Part shown: piece by piece, positions 42,919 through 51,271 of the stretch
Layout of the letters: each line of letters opens with the position of its first letter
Position numbering within the stretch: the stretch's first letter is position 1
NCBI GenBank assembly: GCA_006247105.1
Contig: CM016927.1
Span: forward strand, 930,001 to 994,000
Direction of reading: 5' to 3'
Length of the DNA: 64,000 nt
Source: Giardia muris
Lineage: Eukaryota > Fornicata > Diplomonadida > Hexamitidae
Made by a program: the position numbers and the translations under genes
Notes under the pieces: generated by a model
Told to the model about the DNA's origin: nothing
The model's database searches: none
Seen by the model: the letters and a program-made list of their open reading frames with translations, nothing else

Positions 42919-45051
42919 ATGGTCGATGATAACATCAAGGTTGTCGTCCGATGCCGACCCCCAAACGCCCGGGAACAGCGTGAGAAGGCAGAGATCGTCG
43001 TTCGGATGGACCCCTCCCGCGCCCAGGTCACTCTCGTCCCCGTCGACGAGGGCCAGAAGGGAGACAAACAAGCCAAAAAGTCCTCACGGACATTCACCTT
43101 CGACGCCGTGTATGATCAGCAGGCTCGTAACGACGAGATCTTTGAGGTAAGCTTCAAGCCCTTGATTAATGCCGTTCTAACTGGATTCAATGCGACGATT
43201 TTCGCCTATGGACAAACTGGTGCTGGGAAGACTTGGACGATGGGTGGGAGTAAGGAGCAGCCGGGGGCAACGCCAAATTCGTTCAGACACATTTTCGAGG
43301 CGATCAATGGAGCAGATGAGACGAAGAATTTCCTCGTGGTGGCCAGCTATCTCGAGCTATATAATGAGGAGATCCGGGACCTTCTCCGCGCCTCAGATAA
43401 GCTCCCACTCAAGGAGCACAAGGATCGTGGGGTCTATGTCGACGGTCTGTCACAACACCGCGTCAGGAGCGCCGATGAGCTCATCAAGCTCATGGATACG
43501 GGTTTCGCGAATAGGCATGTCGCGGCGACCCAGATGAACGACACCAGCTCCCGTTCCCATAGCATCTTCATGGTGCGAATCGAATGCTCGGAGATCATCG
43601 AAGGAAAGGAGACGATTCGTGTCGGGAAGCTCAACCTGGTCGACCTTGCTGGTTCCGAGCGCCAATCGAAGACGGGGGCGACCGGAGACACGTTGATCGA
43701 AGGCGCTAAGATTAACCTCAGTCTCTCAGCCCTCGGACTTGTCATCTCAAAGCTGGTCGAAGGAGCTCATCACATCCCTTATCGTGACTCGAAACTGACT
43801 CGTCTCTTGCAGGACTCCCTTGGTGGAAATAGTAAGACGCTGATGTGTGCCAACATCTCCCCCGCCTCAACCAATTATGACGAGTCTCTGTCAACCCTTC
43901 GGTACGCGGACCGTGCCAAGCAGATCAAGAACAAGCCGAAGATCAATGAGGACCCGAAGGATGCGCAGATCCGTCAATTACGAGAACATATTGCTCACCT
44001 TGAAGCACAACTTGCAGAGGCTCAAGCTTCCGGAGGACGCCAAGCCGATATCCTTAGGCTCGGGCAGAATCTAATAAGCGCCATCAAAGGTGATGATTTG
44101 AACGATGAGTCAGATGAGGCGAGTAAGGATGCCCCAGATGAGGGAGAGGATGACGAATCCACCGAGGAGGAGATCGTCTTTGTGGAAGACGACGCCTCCA
44201 AGAAGGCGGCAGAGGAGGCGGAGGCACGGAAAAGACGGCTCAAGGAAGAACGCGAACAGAAGTTGAAGGAGCTTCAAGAGAAGCAGGACCTTAACGATGC
44301 GACGATCACCACCCTGACCGACCTGAAGAATGAGATCACTCGCATCAAGGAGGAGATGTTCGTCGCCAAGGAGCTCAAGTCCAAGGTCCGAACGAAGAAC
44401 AAGGAGCTCGAGGAGACGCAGAAGAAGTACGCCTCTCGCCTCGAGAAGGAGAACGCCCTGAAGCTCGCCCTGCAGGCGAAGCAGGCCGAGCATGAGAGCC
44501 GTGCAAGCGAAGTTCGGGGTGTCGTCGACAGGGCGCAGCTCATGGAGGAGCGGATCGCACAGATGCAAGCTCAGATCGACGAGACGACTCAGGAGATCGA
44601 GGATCTGAAAACGGCCCACGATATGGCGATGGAGGATGGTCGCGCCCAGCTGTATGAGATCGATAAGCGGTCAGTGCTGCTGGAACTGATTACCCGCTCA
44701 TATATCCCGCCAAACGAGGTCGCCCGTGCCGAGCGCATTGCTGTGTATGACGAAGAGTCGATGCAATGGGTTACTTCACCGGAGAAGCTTGCGGAGGAAA
44801 GACAAGCACTTCTTCGCCTCGTCCGACGGCTTCAGGTCGTCTACCCCAGTGGGGGGACGAAGCCGGCGTTCCTCTCGCAAGACGCTGGTGATGCCGGGTT
44901 TGCAGACCTCGCCCACGTTAGCCGGAACATCATGGGGGTTGAGCCGGAGCTGCCGGAACGCCTGACGGTGGGAGACCAGATGGAGGGCCAGTTCGATGGC
45001 TACGAGTCGAACCTTGAGATGTTTTACTCGAATGTCAACGAGTATGAGTGA
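42919..45051 (+). CDS. Kinesin-2 family motor
   Basis: A 710-residue N-terminal-motor kinesin. The start chosen is ATG 42919 after AGAGAAAA, giving MVDDNIKVVVRCRPPNAREQ. The P-loop GQTGAGKT begins at residue 98; switch I is NDTSSRSHSIF, switch II LNLVDLAGSERQSKTGATGD, and the end of the motor is NISPASTNYDESLSTLRYAD. The neck KNKPKINEDPKDAQIRQLRE is the KIF3/FLA10 (kinesin-2) signature. A coiled-coil stalk follows, then a globular tail of about 100 residues. Kinesin-2 drives anterograde intraflagellar transport; Giardia has a heterodimeric pair and this is one of them. The stop overlaps AGTGAAA. Confidence 0.95.
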   Translation: MVDDNIKVVVRCRPPNAREQREKAEIVVRMDPSRAQVTLVPVDEGQKGDKQAKKSSRTFTFDAVYDQQARNDEIFEVSFKPLINAVLTGFNATIFAYGQTGAGKTWTMGGSKEQPGATPNSFRHIFEAINGADETKNFLVVASYLELYNEEIRDLLRASDKLPLKEHKDRGVYVDGLSQHRVRSADELIKLMDTGFANRHVAATQMNDTSSRSHSIFMVRIECSEIIEGKETIRVGKLNLVDLAGSERQSKTGATGDTLIEGAKINLSLSALGLVISKLVEGAHHIPYRDSKLTRLLQDSLGGNSKTLMCANISPASTNYDESLSTLRYADRAKQIKNKPKINEDPKDAQIRQLREHIAHLEAQLAEAQASGGRQADILRLGQNLISAIKGDDLNDESDEASKDAPDEGEDDESTEEEIVFVEDDASKKAAEEAEARKRRLKEEREQKLKELQEKQDLNDATITTLTDLKNEITRIKEEMFVAKELKSKVRTKNKELEETQKKYASRLEKENALKLALQAKQAEHESRASEVRGVVDRAQLMEERIAQMQAQIDETTQEIEDLKTAHDMAMEDGRAQLYEIDKRSVLLELITRSYIPPNEVARAERIAVYDEESMQWVTSPEKLAEERQALLRLVRRLQVVYPSGGTKPAFLSQDAGDAGFADLAHVSRNIMGVEPELPERLTVGDQMEGQFDGYESNLEMFYSNVNEYE

Positions 45052-45185
45052 AAGGATAGTAAGTTCTATACTGCTCGGAGGCCAAGGAGCTCGGGCCTTG
45101 AGGGACTTCCCCCTCATGGGCCCAGGACCTTACGCACACTCCCCTTCTCTTCTGTTGGGCTGTCATCGTAACTTCGGGTAGGAAA

Positions 45186-46940
45186 ATGAAGTCGAAACCG
45201 GAGCAGTTCCAGCTGTCCATGACCCATCGCGGCACGGACGAATATATCCGCCGGGTGATCGCACCCTCGCTCAGTCGTCTGATGCAGGGAGAGCCTCTTG
45301 AGGGTGGGGGCTCTCGTCCTGAAACGTATTCAGTTGGAGTGCAGACAGACCCGCTGGAGCCAGCATTTGACCCGATTTCCATCTTCTATGACAGTATCCA
45401 GTCGGCCCCGTCGGCTAGAGAGATAACGGCACGCGTTCGCGCGGAGTGTACGGCCGAACATCGACGTGCTTTGGAGCACGCCTTACAGACGCTCACCGCA
45501 GAGCACAAGCTAGCGATCAGCTCGCTAACTAGCGTCCTGAATGCGGAACGGTCGGCTCGGGCAGCAGATCGTGAGCGGTTCGAGGTTGATCGAAAGGCAA
45601 TCGAGGCTGAGCGACAACACTTGAGGGCGTTGGAGGCGGAGCAACAGCACCGCGGGGAGGAGCTGCAAAGACAGCAAAAGGTGCTTGAGCAGCGGCTGGC
45701 CGAGTTGGATAAGGTCACTTCGGCTATAACAGCAAAGGAGGGGGTAATCGTTGACCTACAGGCCACCATCAAGCACCAAGAAGAGCAGCTGCGTTCTTTG
45801 GCGGCGGAGGTCCAAAAGGCCAATGGGGAGAAGCAACGTGCAGAAGAGGACGGGTCTGTACTTCAACGAAGAATTATTAGTCTTGAAGAGACATTGAAGC
45901 TGTACGAGTCCGTTGCGCGGTACTATAGCACCTATGGGATTGGCCAAAGCCAGCCGCCTCTCCCACCAAGCCTACCCTTCCCACCAACGTCCGATTCGCG
46001 TCCAACTGGCTACTTCCGGCACCTGCAACATATGCCCCCGAATTACCCGCTCTTCAATGGCTATGGCCCTCCGCCGTATGAGGCAGTCCAGAGCGAAAGC
46101 TTGCAATACGAAAGCCTTGGCACTGAGCATGACCATAGTCAAGCCTCATACGTCGACGTCTCCGACATTGGGTATCCACAAAGGCCGCCTCTGTGTTCGA
46201 TGCCACCAGGCTCCTGGTATAGCTCCGGGCAATATTGGCAACCTCCGCCAGCACAACAAGCAGTGCAACAGTCGCGAAGACTAAAGCCGCAAAAGATTCC
46301 GGCACGTACTTCTCGACCATCCATGGATGACGTTCCGCCTCAGGACCGTATGCTTCAACGCAACAAGCATCCCATATTGCCCTCACGGTCACCACCCAAG
46401 ACTATTGCACAGTCTGGGGTGGAGCCATTCGAGAAGTTCTCGGATTCCGCACCGGAGGTTTCCCCAGTGGTAGAACCGAGTGGGACGACGGAGACAGGGA
46501 TGATCGGGGTCGGGACCGGGATACAAGAGGATCGCTCTCGACGGTCAGTGGATGAATATCATTGCTCCATGACCTTCAACGAGTCAATGGCGAGCGAGGC
46601 GACTCCGAATAGCCAGCGTCAGCAACTCCCACGCCAATCCGTTGGAAGTCCGTTTGTCCAGATCAAGAAGACGCTTGTCACGGAGACGAGTAGCCCGCCG
46701 CGCCAAAGCACGGAAAAAGGGCGAGGAAGCTCGCAAGGCACTGCCCCGTTCACCATCCCGGTCACTCCCGCCGTCAATGCCACGACCGAGTATAGCTACG
46801 CCCCAGACTTCGAAGAGTTCGAGGAATCGCGAGGTGTTTCGCTTAATCGGGCGTCGCAACACGGAGGAGGGAGTACAGAAGGGTCAATTCAACTCGATAT
46901 CGGCCTCGAGCCCCTGAACATTGACTTCGGGGATATCTGA
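45186..46940 (+). CDS. Coiled-coil / proline-rich protein with dynein light-chain-like motif (584 aa)
   Basis: ATG 45186 after GGTAGGAAA. Residues 51-55 are GVQTD, a good LC8 (DYNLL) binding-type motif. Residues about 77-245 are a continuous coiled coil (AEQQHRGEELQRQQKVLEQR). The rest is a disordered region rich in Pro, Tyr, Gln and Ser (YGIGQSQPPLPPSLPFPPTS) ending in LDIGLEPLNIDFGDI. No family is recognised; a cytoskeletal or centrosomal/flagellar adaptor is plausible. It is convergent with the BPI-like gene, 27 bases between stops. Confidence 0.7.
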   Translation: MKSKPEQFQLSMTHRGTDEYIRRVIAPSLSRLMQGEPLEGGGSRPETYSVGVQTDPLEPAFDPISIFYDSIQSAPSAREITARVRAECTAEHRRALEHALQTLTAEHKLAISSLTSVLNAERSARAADRERFEVDRKAIEAERQHLRALEAEQQHRGEELQRQQKVLEQRLAELDKVTSAITAKEGVIVDLQATIKHQEEQLRSLAAEVQKANGEKQRAEEDGSVLQRRIISLEETLKLYESVARYYSTYGIGQSQPPLPPSLPFPPTSDSRPTGYFRHLQHMPPNYPLFNGYGPPPYEAVQSESLQYESLGTEHDHSQASYVDVSDIGYPQRPPLCSMPPGSWYSSGQYWQPPPAQQAVQQSRRLKPQKIPARTSRPSMDDVPPQDRMLQRNKHPILPSRSPPKTIAQSGVEPFEKFSDSAPEVSPVVEPSGTTETGMIGVGTGIQEDRSRRSVDEYHCSMTFNESMASEATPNSQRQQLPRQSVGSPFVQIKKTLVTETSSPPRQSTEKGRGSSQGTAPFTIPVTPAVNATTEYSYAPDFEEFEESRGVSLNRASQHGGGSTEGSIQLDIGLEPLNIDFGDI

Positions 46941-46953
46941 AGGGCCGTTATAT

Positions 46954-46960
46954 GTTCACT
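46954..46960 (-). terminator. AGTGAAC signal of the BPI-like gene
   Basis: An exact AGTRAAY match on the minus strand, seven bases past the stop codon at 46968. Confidence 0.6.
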
Positions 46961-46967
46961 AATGCGG

Positions 46968-48452
46968 TTAGGCGAAGATAGGGTTCTGCTGTACATCTCC
47001 AATGATCACGATCTTCTGGTCGTCTGGGAAGTAGAGGGGTAAAAGGGTTTTGTAATTGATAAAGTTCCCGTTCCGGATATTGACCCCTTTGGTGGTCATG
47101 AGGTTGTTGAAGAAGGGGACCAGGATTTCTTTCAGCAACGCATCGAGTATGGAGGGGAGTAGGATACTATTCGGATGGCCGTCTCCAGCGCTCAGGACCA
47201 AGTTTGTTAGACGAGTCGCCTCAAGGAAGAAGTGGAGGTGCGTCAACAAGTCGCCGATGCGGGTATGGGAATGGTTGACCGTCGTCTTGAGGGCGAAGCT
47301 GACCAGGCCGGTCAAGTCCGTCCCGTTCGTCAAGTGGATGGTGTATTCGTAGTGCAGCATCGTCCTGCTCGCGGCAGCGTGGATCGCAGTCATGTTAGGG
47401 GACTGAAGACATTTGAAATCGACGGTCGCACCCGTTAAAAAAGAGGTATCTTGGCCTGAAGACTCCAACTCTTTGAAGTAGGTGTCTTTCACCTCCTGAT
47501 TCATCAGGGTGAAGCCGTCCTGCTTATGGACAATGTAATACATCGAGTTGAACGCCTGGCGGTCGATAACCACCTCGAACTCTGCGTTTGTGTACGTAAT
47601 ATTGGGGAGAGAGATGGGTGGCTCGTGAAGAAAGTCCTTGTAGAGCTCCGGGTTGACCGGGGTCTCGTTGGTCACATATGCGTATCCGGGCCACATGGTG
47701 ATCGCCTTACGCTCGATGAAACGGATTGGGGCCAGATGTCGGGTGTCAGTGTATGAGGAGTTGTCCGACGAGGGTGCTTGGGTGTAGTCATCCTTGAACA
47801 TCATGGTGATCAGCGTCATCAGGACGTCCTTGAAGGCTGGAAGGATGACGTTCTTGACGACACCATCTATCACTTGATAGTTCCCTTGAATCAGTGAGGC
47901 GATAGTGCTTCCTAATGAGTCCAAACCCTCAAAGTCCATCACGAGCTTTTCGTATGATAAGATGCCTTTTCTAAGGGGAGACTGAAGAGCATACCGATAA
48001 AAACACTCAGGGTGGTCGATCAGAGTCGTTTCAAGACTGCCGAAGACGTCCGTTAATTGAAAGAGAGCACGGACCGTCCCCTCAAGGAACATGACCTTAA
48101 GACGGAAGTCGAAGGCGATCGTCATCAGCCCCTTGCTGAGGTCGACTCGGACATATCCGTCATCGGTAATGGAGACGTTGAACTCCTTGATATCAAAGCT
48201 CTTGACTTGGAAGTGCTCGACCTTGCCGGTTCCAAACCCCAAGTCGATCGGCCCGATCCCAAAGGAGGGGAGACTACTGATTATGCTTGGGAGGGAGCCG
48301 AATCCCATCTGGCAGAACTTTTCGAGCCCACGCTCCGAGAAGCGAAGGCTCAAAGAGGTGTTCTTGATGCTGAGTGGGGCGTCCGGGTAATACTGGTCTA
48401 TCCCGCAGAGCCTTTTGGCCAGGATTGCACCAGTGATCAATAGAATCAGCAT
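46968..48452 (-). CDS. BPI/LBP/CETP-family lipid-binding protein
   Basis: A 494-residue protein from ATG 48452 in the strong context CATTTAAAATG. The N-terminal MLILLITGAILA is a short signal-peptide-like hydrophobic stretch. The BPI-like N-terminal barrel follows: LSLRFSERGLEKFCQMGFGS (family: i(s)..GL(d/e)(y/k).), then alternating beta strands (KVEHFQVKSFDIKEFNVSIT; DGYVRVDLSKGLMTIAFDFR). Two conserved-type cysteines can be seen in the middle. The C-terminal half has the second barrel (DLTGLVSFALKTTVNHSHTR) and ends with LPLYFPDDQKIVIIGDVQQN. The family binds lipids extracellularly or in the secretory pathway; Giardia has several BPI-like proteins. Confidence 0.8.
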   Translation of the reverse strand: MLILLITGAILAKRLCGIDQYYPDAPLSIKNTSLSLRFSERGLEKFCQMGFGSLPSIISSLPSFGIGPIDLGFGTGKVEHFQVKSFDIKEFNVSITDDGYVRVDLSKGLMTIAFDFRLKVMFLEGTVRALFQLTDVFGSLETTLIDHPECFYRYALQSPLRKGILSYEKLVMDFEGLDSLGSTIASLIQGNYQVIDGVVKNVILPAFKDVLMTLITMMFKDDYTQAPSSDNSSYTDTRHLAPIRFIERKAITMWPGYAYVTNETPVNPELYKDFLHEPPISLPNITYTNAEFEVVIDRQAFNSMYYIVHKQDGFTLMNQEVKDTYFKELESSGQDTSFLTGATVDFKCLQSPNMTAIHAAASRTMLHYEYTIHLTNGTDLTGLVSFALKTTVNHSHTRIGDLLTHLHFFLEATRLTNLVLSAGDGHPNSILLPSILDALLKEILVPFFNNLMTTKGVNIRNGNFINYKTLLPLYFPDDQKIVIIGDVQQNPIFA

Positions 48453-48879
48453 TTTAAATGCTGGAGGACGATCTATGGTTAATTGGACGTCCCAGGACTA
48501 GCTGTTTGAATACAAGTGGAAACTAGAAGGCCCGTGAAAAATAGACGAAAAGGGTCTCTCCCCTGTATGTTTTCCGGGGCGCTCTACTTAGTTATTTGAG
48601 TTACTTTTGCTCAGAATAAATATTTAGAGCTGAGAACCCCCTCAGTATCCCTGCAACAGTCAACAGGTCCTTCTCTTTTAAGTTGTAGCCCCAGGGGTTA
48701 ACCCTCAGTGCCATGGGACCGAGTTAGCAAGTCTCATTCATGGCTCTTCCCCATCATTCCATCACCTCATCACCCTGTCACCCCCTCTCTCACCTCATCC
48801 CCTCGGTCCACAGCTTTTCACTCCAGCAGGTCTCTTCCCTTTTCCTTCTCTTGAAGGGAAAGATCGAATTACCTCAAAA
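48453..48879. other. 427-bp intergenic region, BPI-like / MRD1 divergent
   Basis: An unusually long gap for this genome. It contains A/T-rich patches (AATAAATATTTAG near 48617), a ten-base palindrome GGGTTAACCC near 48697, and a pyrimidine-rich stretch of CATCACC-like units at about 48740-48810. No tRNA B box and no conserved coding frame with ATG are seen. It could hold a non-coding RNA; otherwise it is promoter sequence for both flanking genes. Confidence 0.45.
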
Positions 48880-50769
48880 ATGTCTCGCCTCTTCGTCCGG
48901 AACCTCCCGAAGCGGGCGACCGAGGCGGACGTCCGTGCACACTTCGCCCCCTTTGGGACACTTTCCGACGTGCGCCTCGTCATGACAGAGGACGGTAAGT
49001 CTCGGCGCGTGGCATACGTCGGCTATGTCGAACAGAACGCAGGCGAGCGAGCAATGAGTCAACTGAACAATACCTACGTCCTCACCTCTCGTATCAGTAT
49101 CGATCGGGCCTTGACCCGTAACGACCTCGACTCCGCTCGCAGACTACGTCGGGAGGAACGGGAACGAGAGCATGCCGAACGTCTTGCTAGGAGGCCCCAG
49201 GGTGCACGGGAGATTATAAATGCCATCAAGACAGAGGGCGGTGAGAGGCTTGCCGAGTTCCTGAAGATCCGCTCACAGAAGCATTGGGAGGATGCCGTCC
49301 CTGACGCCGGAGTGACTCTGGGTGAAGAGGATGAGATGGACGCCATCCATGAGGAACCTGCGTGTGAGCCTCTTGATGACCATGGCCAGAACGAGGCTGA
49401 TGCCCAGAAAGAGGAATATGATTCCTCCAGAATCAAGATAGTCGGGTTATCTCCACTGACGACCGAGGAGGCTCTTCGGAACCACTTTGCTCGTTATGGG
49501 GCTGTTAGAGATACGATTGTCTGCATGGACCGCCTCACCTCTCAGCCGAATGGAGTTGCGTTCGTGACCTTTGAGCTCCCGGAGGTTGCACATCAAGCGC
49601 GTGGCCATCCCGAGATCATCATTGATGGGAAGATCGTTAGAGTATTCATGGCACGTTCAATTCCCGTCAGAGAGAGACCCTTCATGGTTAAAGGCCGTGA
49701 TACGCATAACAAGCTCGCATGGAACCCGAGCTTCCTTCGTACCGAGACTGTGGCCTCGACCGTGGCCCAACGCCTTGGAATTGAGAAAACGGAAGTGGCC
49801 TCTAACGCCGTCGGACTCGCCGTTGCCGAGGCGACCCTCGTGGGAGAGGCAGAAGAGGCTTTATACGAGAAAGGGGTCCTCATCGGGGAGAAGGCATACG
49901 GAATCGGGGAGAACCAGCGGAGTCGTGTCCTGATTCTCTGTAAGAACCTCACTGCCGACTTGAAGGCGGAGGACTTGGCCGAGTGCTTCAGCGCACATGG
50001 ATTGGTCCTTCGTTCTCAAATCGTGTACCCCGGATTCGCCCTCGTCGAGATGGGATCGCCCCAAGACGCTCGCCGTGCCTTCAATATGTTGGCGTTCAAG
50101 CGGATTGGTCCCCAGAAGGTCCCTTTATTCCTCGAGTTTGCGTTACTGTCAAATCAGACCAACGTCGAGGCTAATGCTACCGGCCCAGATGTACAGACCG
50201 ACGATACTGTCAAGAACAACCCGGTAACTGTTCACCTACGCAACGTCTCCTTCGATACGAGTCCGGAGCGGGTGGAGGCCGTCGCACGCGAGCTTCAAGG
50301 CTTTCTCTCCTGCCACATGGTCCTACATGCACAAGGTCATCGTGGATTCGGCTTCGTCGAGTTCAGGAGTAAGGAAACGGCGGAACGGGCCATTGATCAC
50401 CTGTCTCGCGTCGTTCTCGACGGGTACAAATGGGAGGCAGCTCTCGCCCGGGCACGGGCGGGAAGAGATGACCAGGTCGATGACGATGCTACTACAAAGC
50501 TAATAATCAAGAACTTAGCTTTTCAAGCCTCAGAAAAGGAGTTGAGGCAGTTGGTCTCCCAGTTCGGCCGTGTCGTCTCCTTCCGCGCGCCAAAGAAGAT
50601 CGATGGCACCCTTCGGGGGTTTGCCTTCGTGCAATATGCGACCGAAAAGGAGGCTGGGGCGGCGCTCCGAGCCCTACGTCAGACGCACTTCTATGGTCGG
50701 CATCTTGTCCCACAGTTCAGTGACGATATGGGACTCGACATGGGGTGTGCACGAGGCGTACGGGCCTGA
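48880..50769 (+). CDS. MRD1: Mrd1/RBM19, multi-RRM pre-rRNA processing factor
   Basis: A 629-residue protein with five RRM-like domains at about 1-80, 185-262, 345-415, 447-525 and 538-615. RNP motifs include SRLFVRNLP, RIKIVGLSP, RVLILCKNL, VTVHLRNVSF and TKLIIKNLAF, with RNP1 blocks GVAFVTFE, GFGFVEFR and GFAFVQYA. Between RRM2 and RRM3 lies LAWNPSFLRTETVASTVAQR then LGIEKTEV, the Mrd1-specific linker. Mrd1 sits in the small-subunit processome and is needed for 18S rRNA release. ATG 48880 follows TACCTCAAAA. Yeast Mrd1 is longer (about 890 residues), so this form is compact. Confidence 0.88.
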   Translation: MSRLFVRNLPKRATEADVRAHFAPFGTLSDVRLVMTEDGKSRRVAYVGYVEQNAGERAMSQLNNTYVLTSRISIDRALTRNDLDSARRLRREEREREHAERLARRPQGAREIINAIKTEGGERLAEFLKIRSQKHWEDAVPDAGVTLGEEDEMDAIHEEPACEPLDDHGQNEADAQKEEYDSSRIKIVGLSPLTTEEALRNHFARYGAVRDTIVCMDRLTSQPNGVAFVTFELPEVAHQARGHPEIIIDGKIVRVFMARSIPVRERPFMVKGRDTHNKLAWNPSFLRTETVASTVAQRLGIEKTEVASNAVGLAVAEATLVGEAEEALYEKGVLIGEKAYGIGENQRSRVLILCKNLTADLKAEDLAECFSAHGLVLRSQIVYPGFALVEMGSPQDARRAFNMLAFKRIGPQKVPLFLEFALLSNQTNVEANATGPDVQTDDTVKNNPVTVHLRNVSFDTSPERVEAVARELQGFLSCHMVLHAQGHRGFGFVEFRSKETAERAIDHLSRVVLDGYKWEAALARARAGRDDQVDDDATTKLIIKNLAFQASEKELRQLVSQFGRVVSFRAPKKIDGTLRGFAFVQYATEKEAGAALRALRQTHFYGRHLVPQFSDDMGLDMGCARGVRA

Positions 50770-50796
50770 GAGCGTTTTGAATCGGAATCCGATGCC

Positions 50797-50814
50797 TAAA
50801 TAAAAGGGGGGATG
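50797..50814 (+). promoter_or_regulatory. A/T plus G-run element upstream of P1
   Basis: TAAATAAAAGGGGGGATG lies 20 bases upstream of the P1 start, in a 65-base gap. It resembles the reverse-strand element AATAAAAGGGCGGGGGGAT between eL33 and uS15. Confidence 0.45.
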
Positions 50815-50834
50815 TTTACCCGAGGTCATCTAGA

Positions 50835-51188
50835 ATGTCGAACCAGGAGCTTGCGTGTGTGCTTGCAGCGATCGTCATCGCCGATGAGGGCCAGGAGTGT
50901 ACGGCCGCGAACATTAAAGCCGTCTGCGATGCAGCGGGCGTCAAGGTCGAAGGCATCTGGCCCCTCCTCTTTGCGAACTACCTCGAGGGAAAGAACGTTA
51001 TGGACCTCCTTACGAGCCTAGGCTCGGCGGCGGCGGCCCCGGCGGCCGCGGGAGGAGCCCCCGCGGGAGCTGCTGCGGCGGCGGCCGAGCCGGCCAAGAA
51101 GGAAGAGTCGTCTGACGACGAGATCATTGGCGCTGGTGGCATGTTCGGAGACGATTCGTCTTCGGAGGAGGAGTCCTCGTCCGACTGA
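50835..51188 (+). CDS. RPLP1: Acidic ribosomal stalk protein P1
   Basis: A 117-residue protein. SNQELACVLAAIVIADEGQE, ITAANIKA-type sequence (CTAANIKAVCDAAGVKVEGI) and WPLLFANYLEGKNVMDLLTS are the P1 N-terminal dimerisation domain. An Ala/Gly hinge and a Lys/Glu segment follow. The C-terminus is unusual: EESSDDEIIGAGGMFGDDSS then SEEESSSD replaces the near-universal ending SDDDMGFGLFD. The hydrophobic GGMFG core is partly kept but an extra acidic tail follows. P1 binds P0 and recruits translational GTPases. A polyadenylation AGTAAAC lies 41 bases after the stop. Confidence 0.93.
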   Translation: MSNQELACVLAAIVIADEGQECTAANIKAVCDAAGVKVEGIWPLLFANYLEGKNVMDLLTSLGSAAAAPAAAGGAPAGAAAAAAEPAKKEESSDDEIIGAGGMFGDDSSSEEESSSD

Positions 51189-51229
51189 GCAACTGATTGG
51201 CATCAGAAAGGTGATTCTTTCTTTAAAGG

Positions 51230-51236
51230 AGTAAAC
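51230..51236 (+). terminator. AGTAAAC signal of the P1 gene
   Basis: An exact AGTRAAY match between the P1 stop at 51188 and the next start at 51272. Confidence 0.55.
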
Positions 51237-51271
51237 CCTCGTACTCTTCTCACAAGCGCATCTGAATCCGA

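Noticed and set aside
48690..48710. GGGTTAACCC as a telomere-like repeat
   Set aside because: It is a single palindrome; the Giardia telomere unit is TAGGG and no tandem copies are present.
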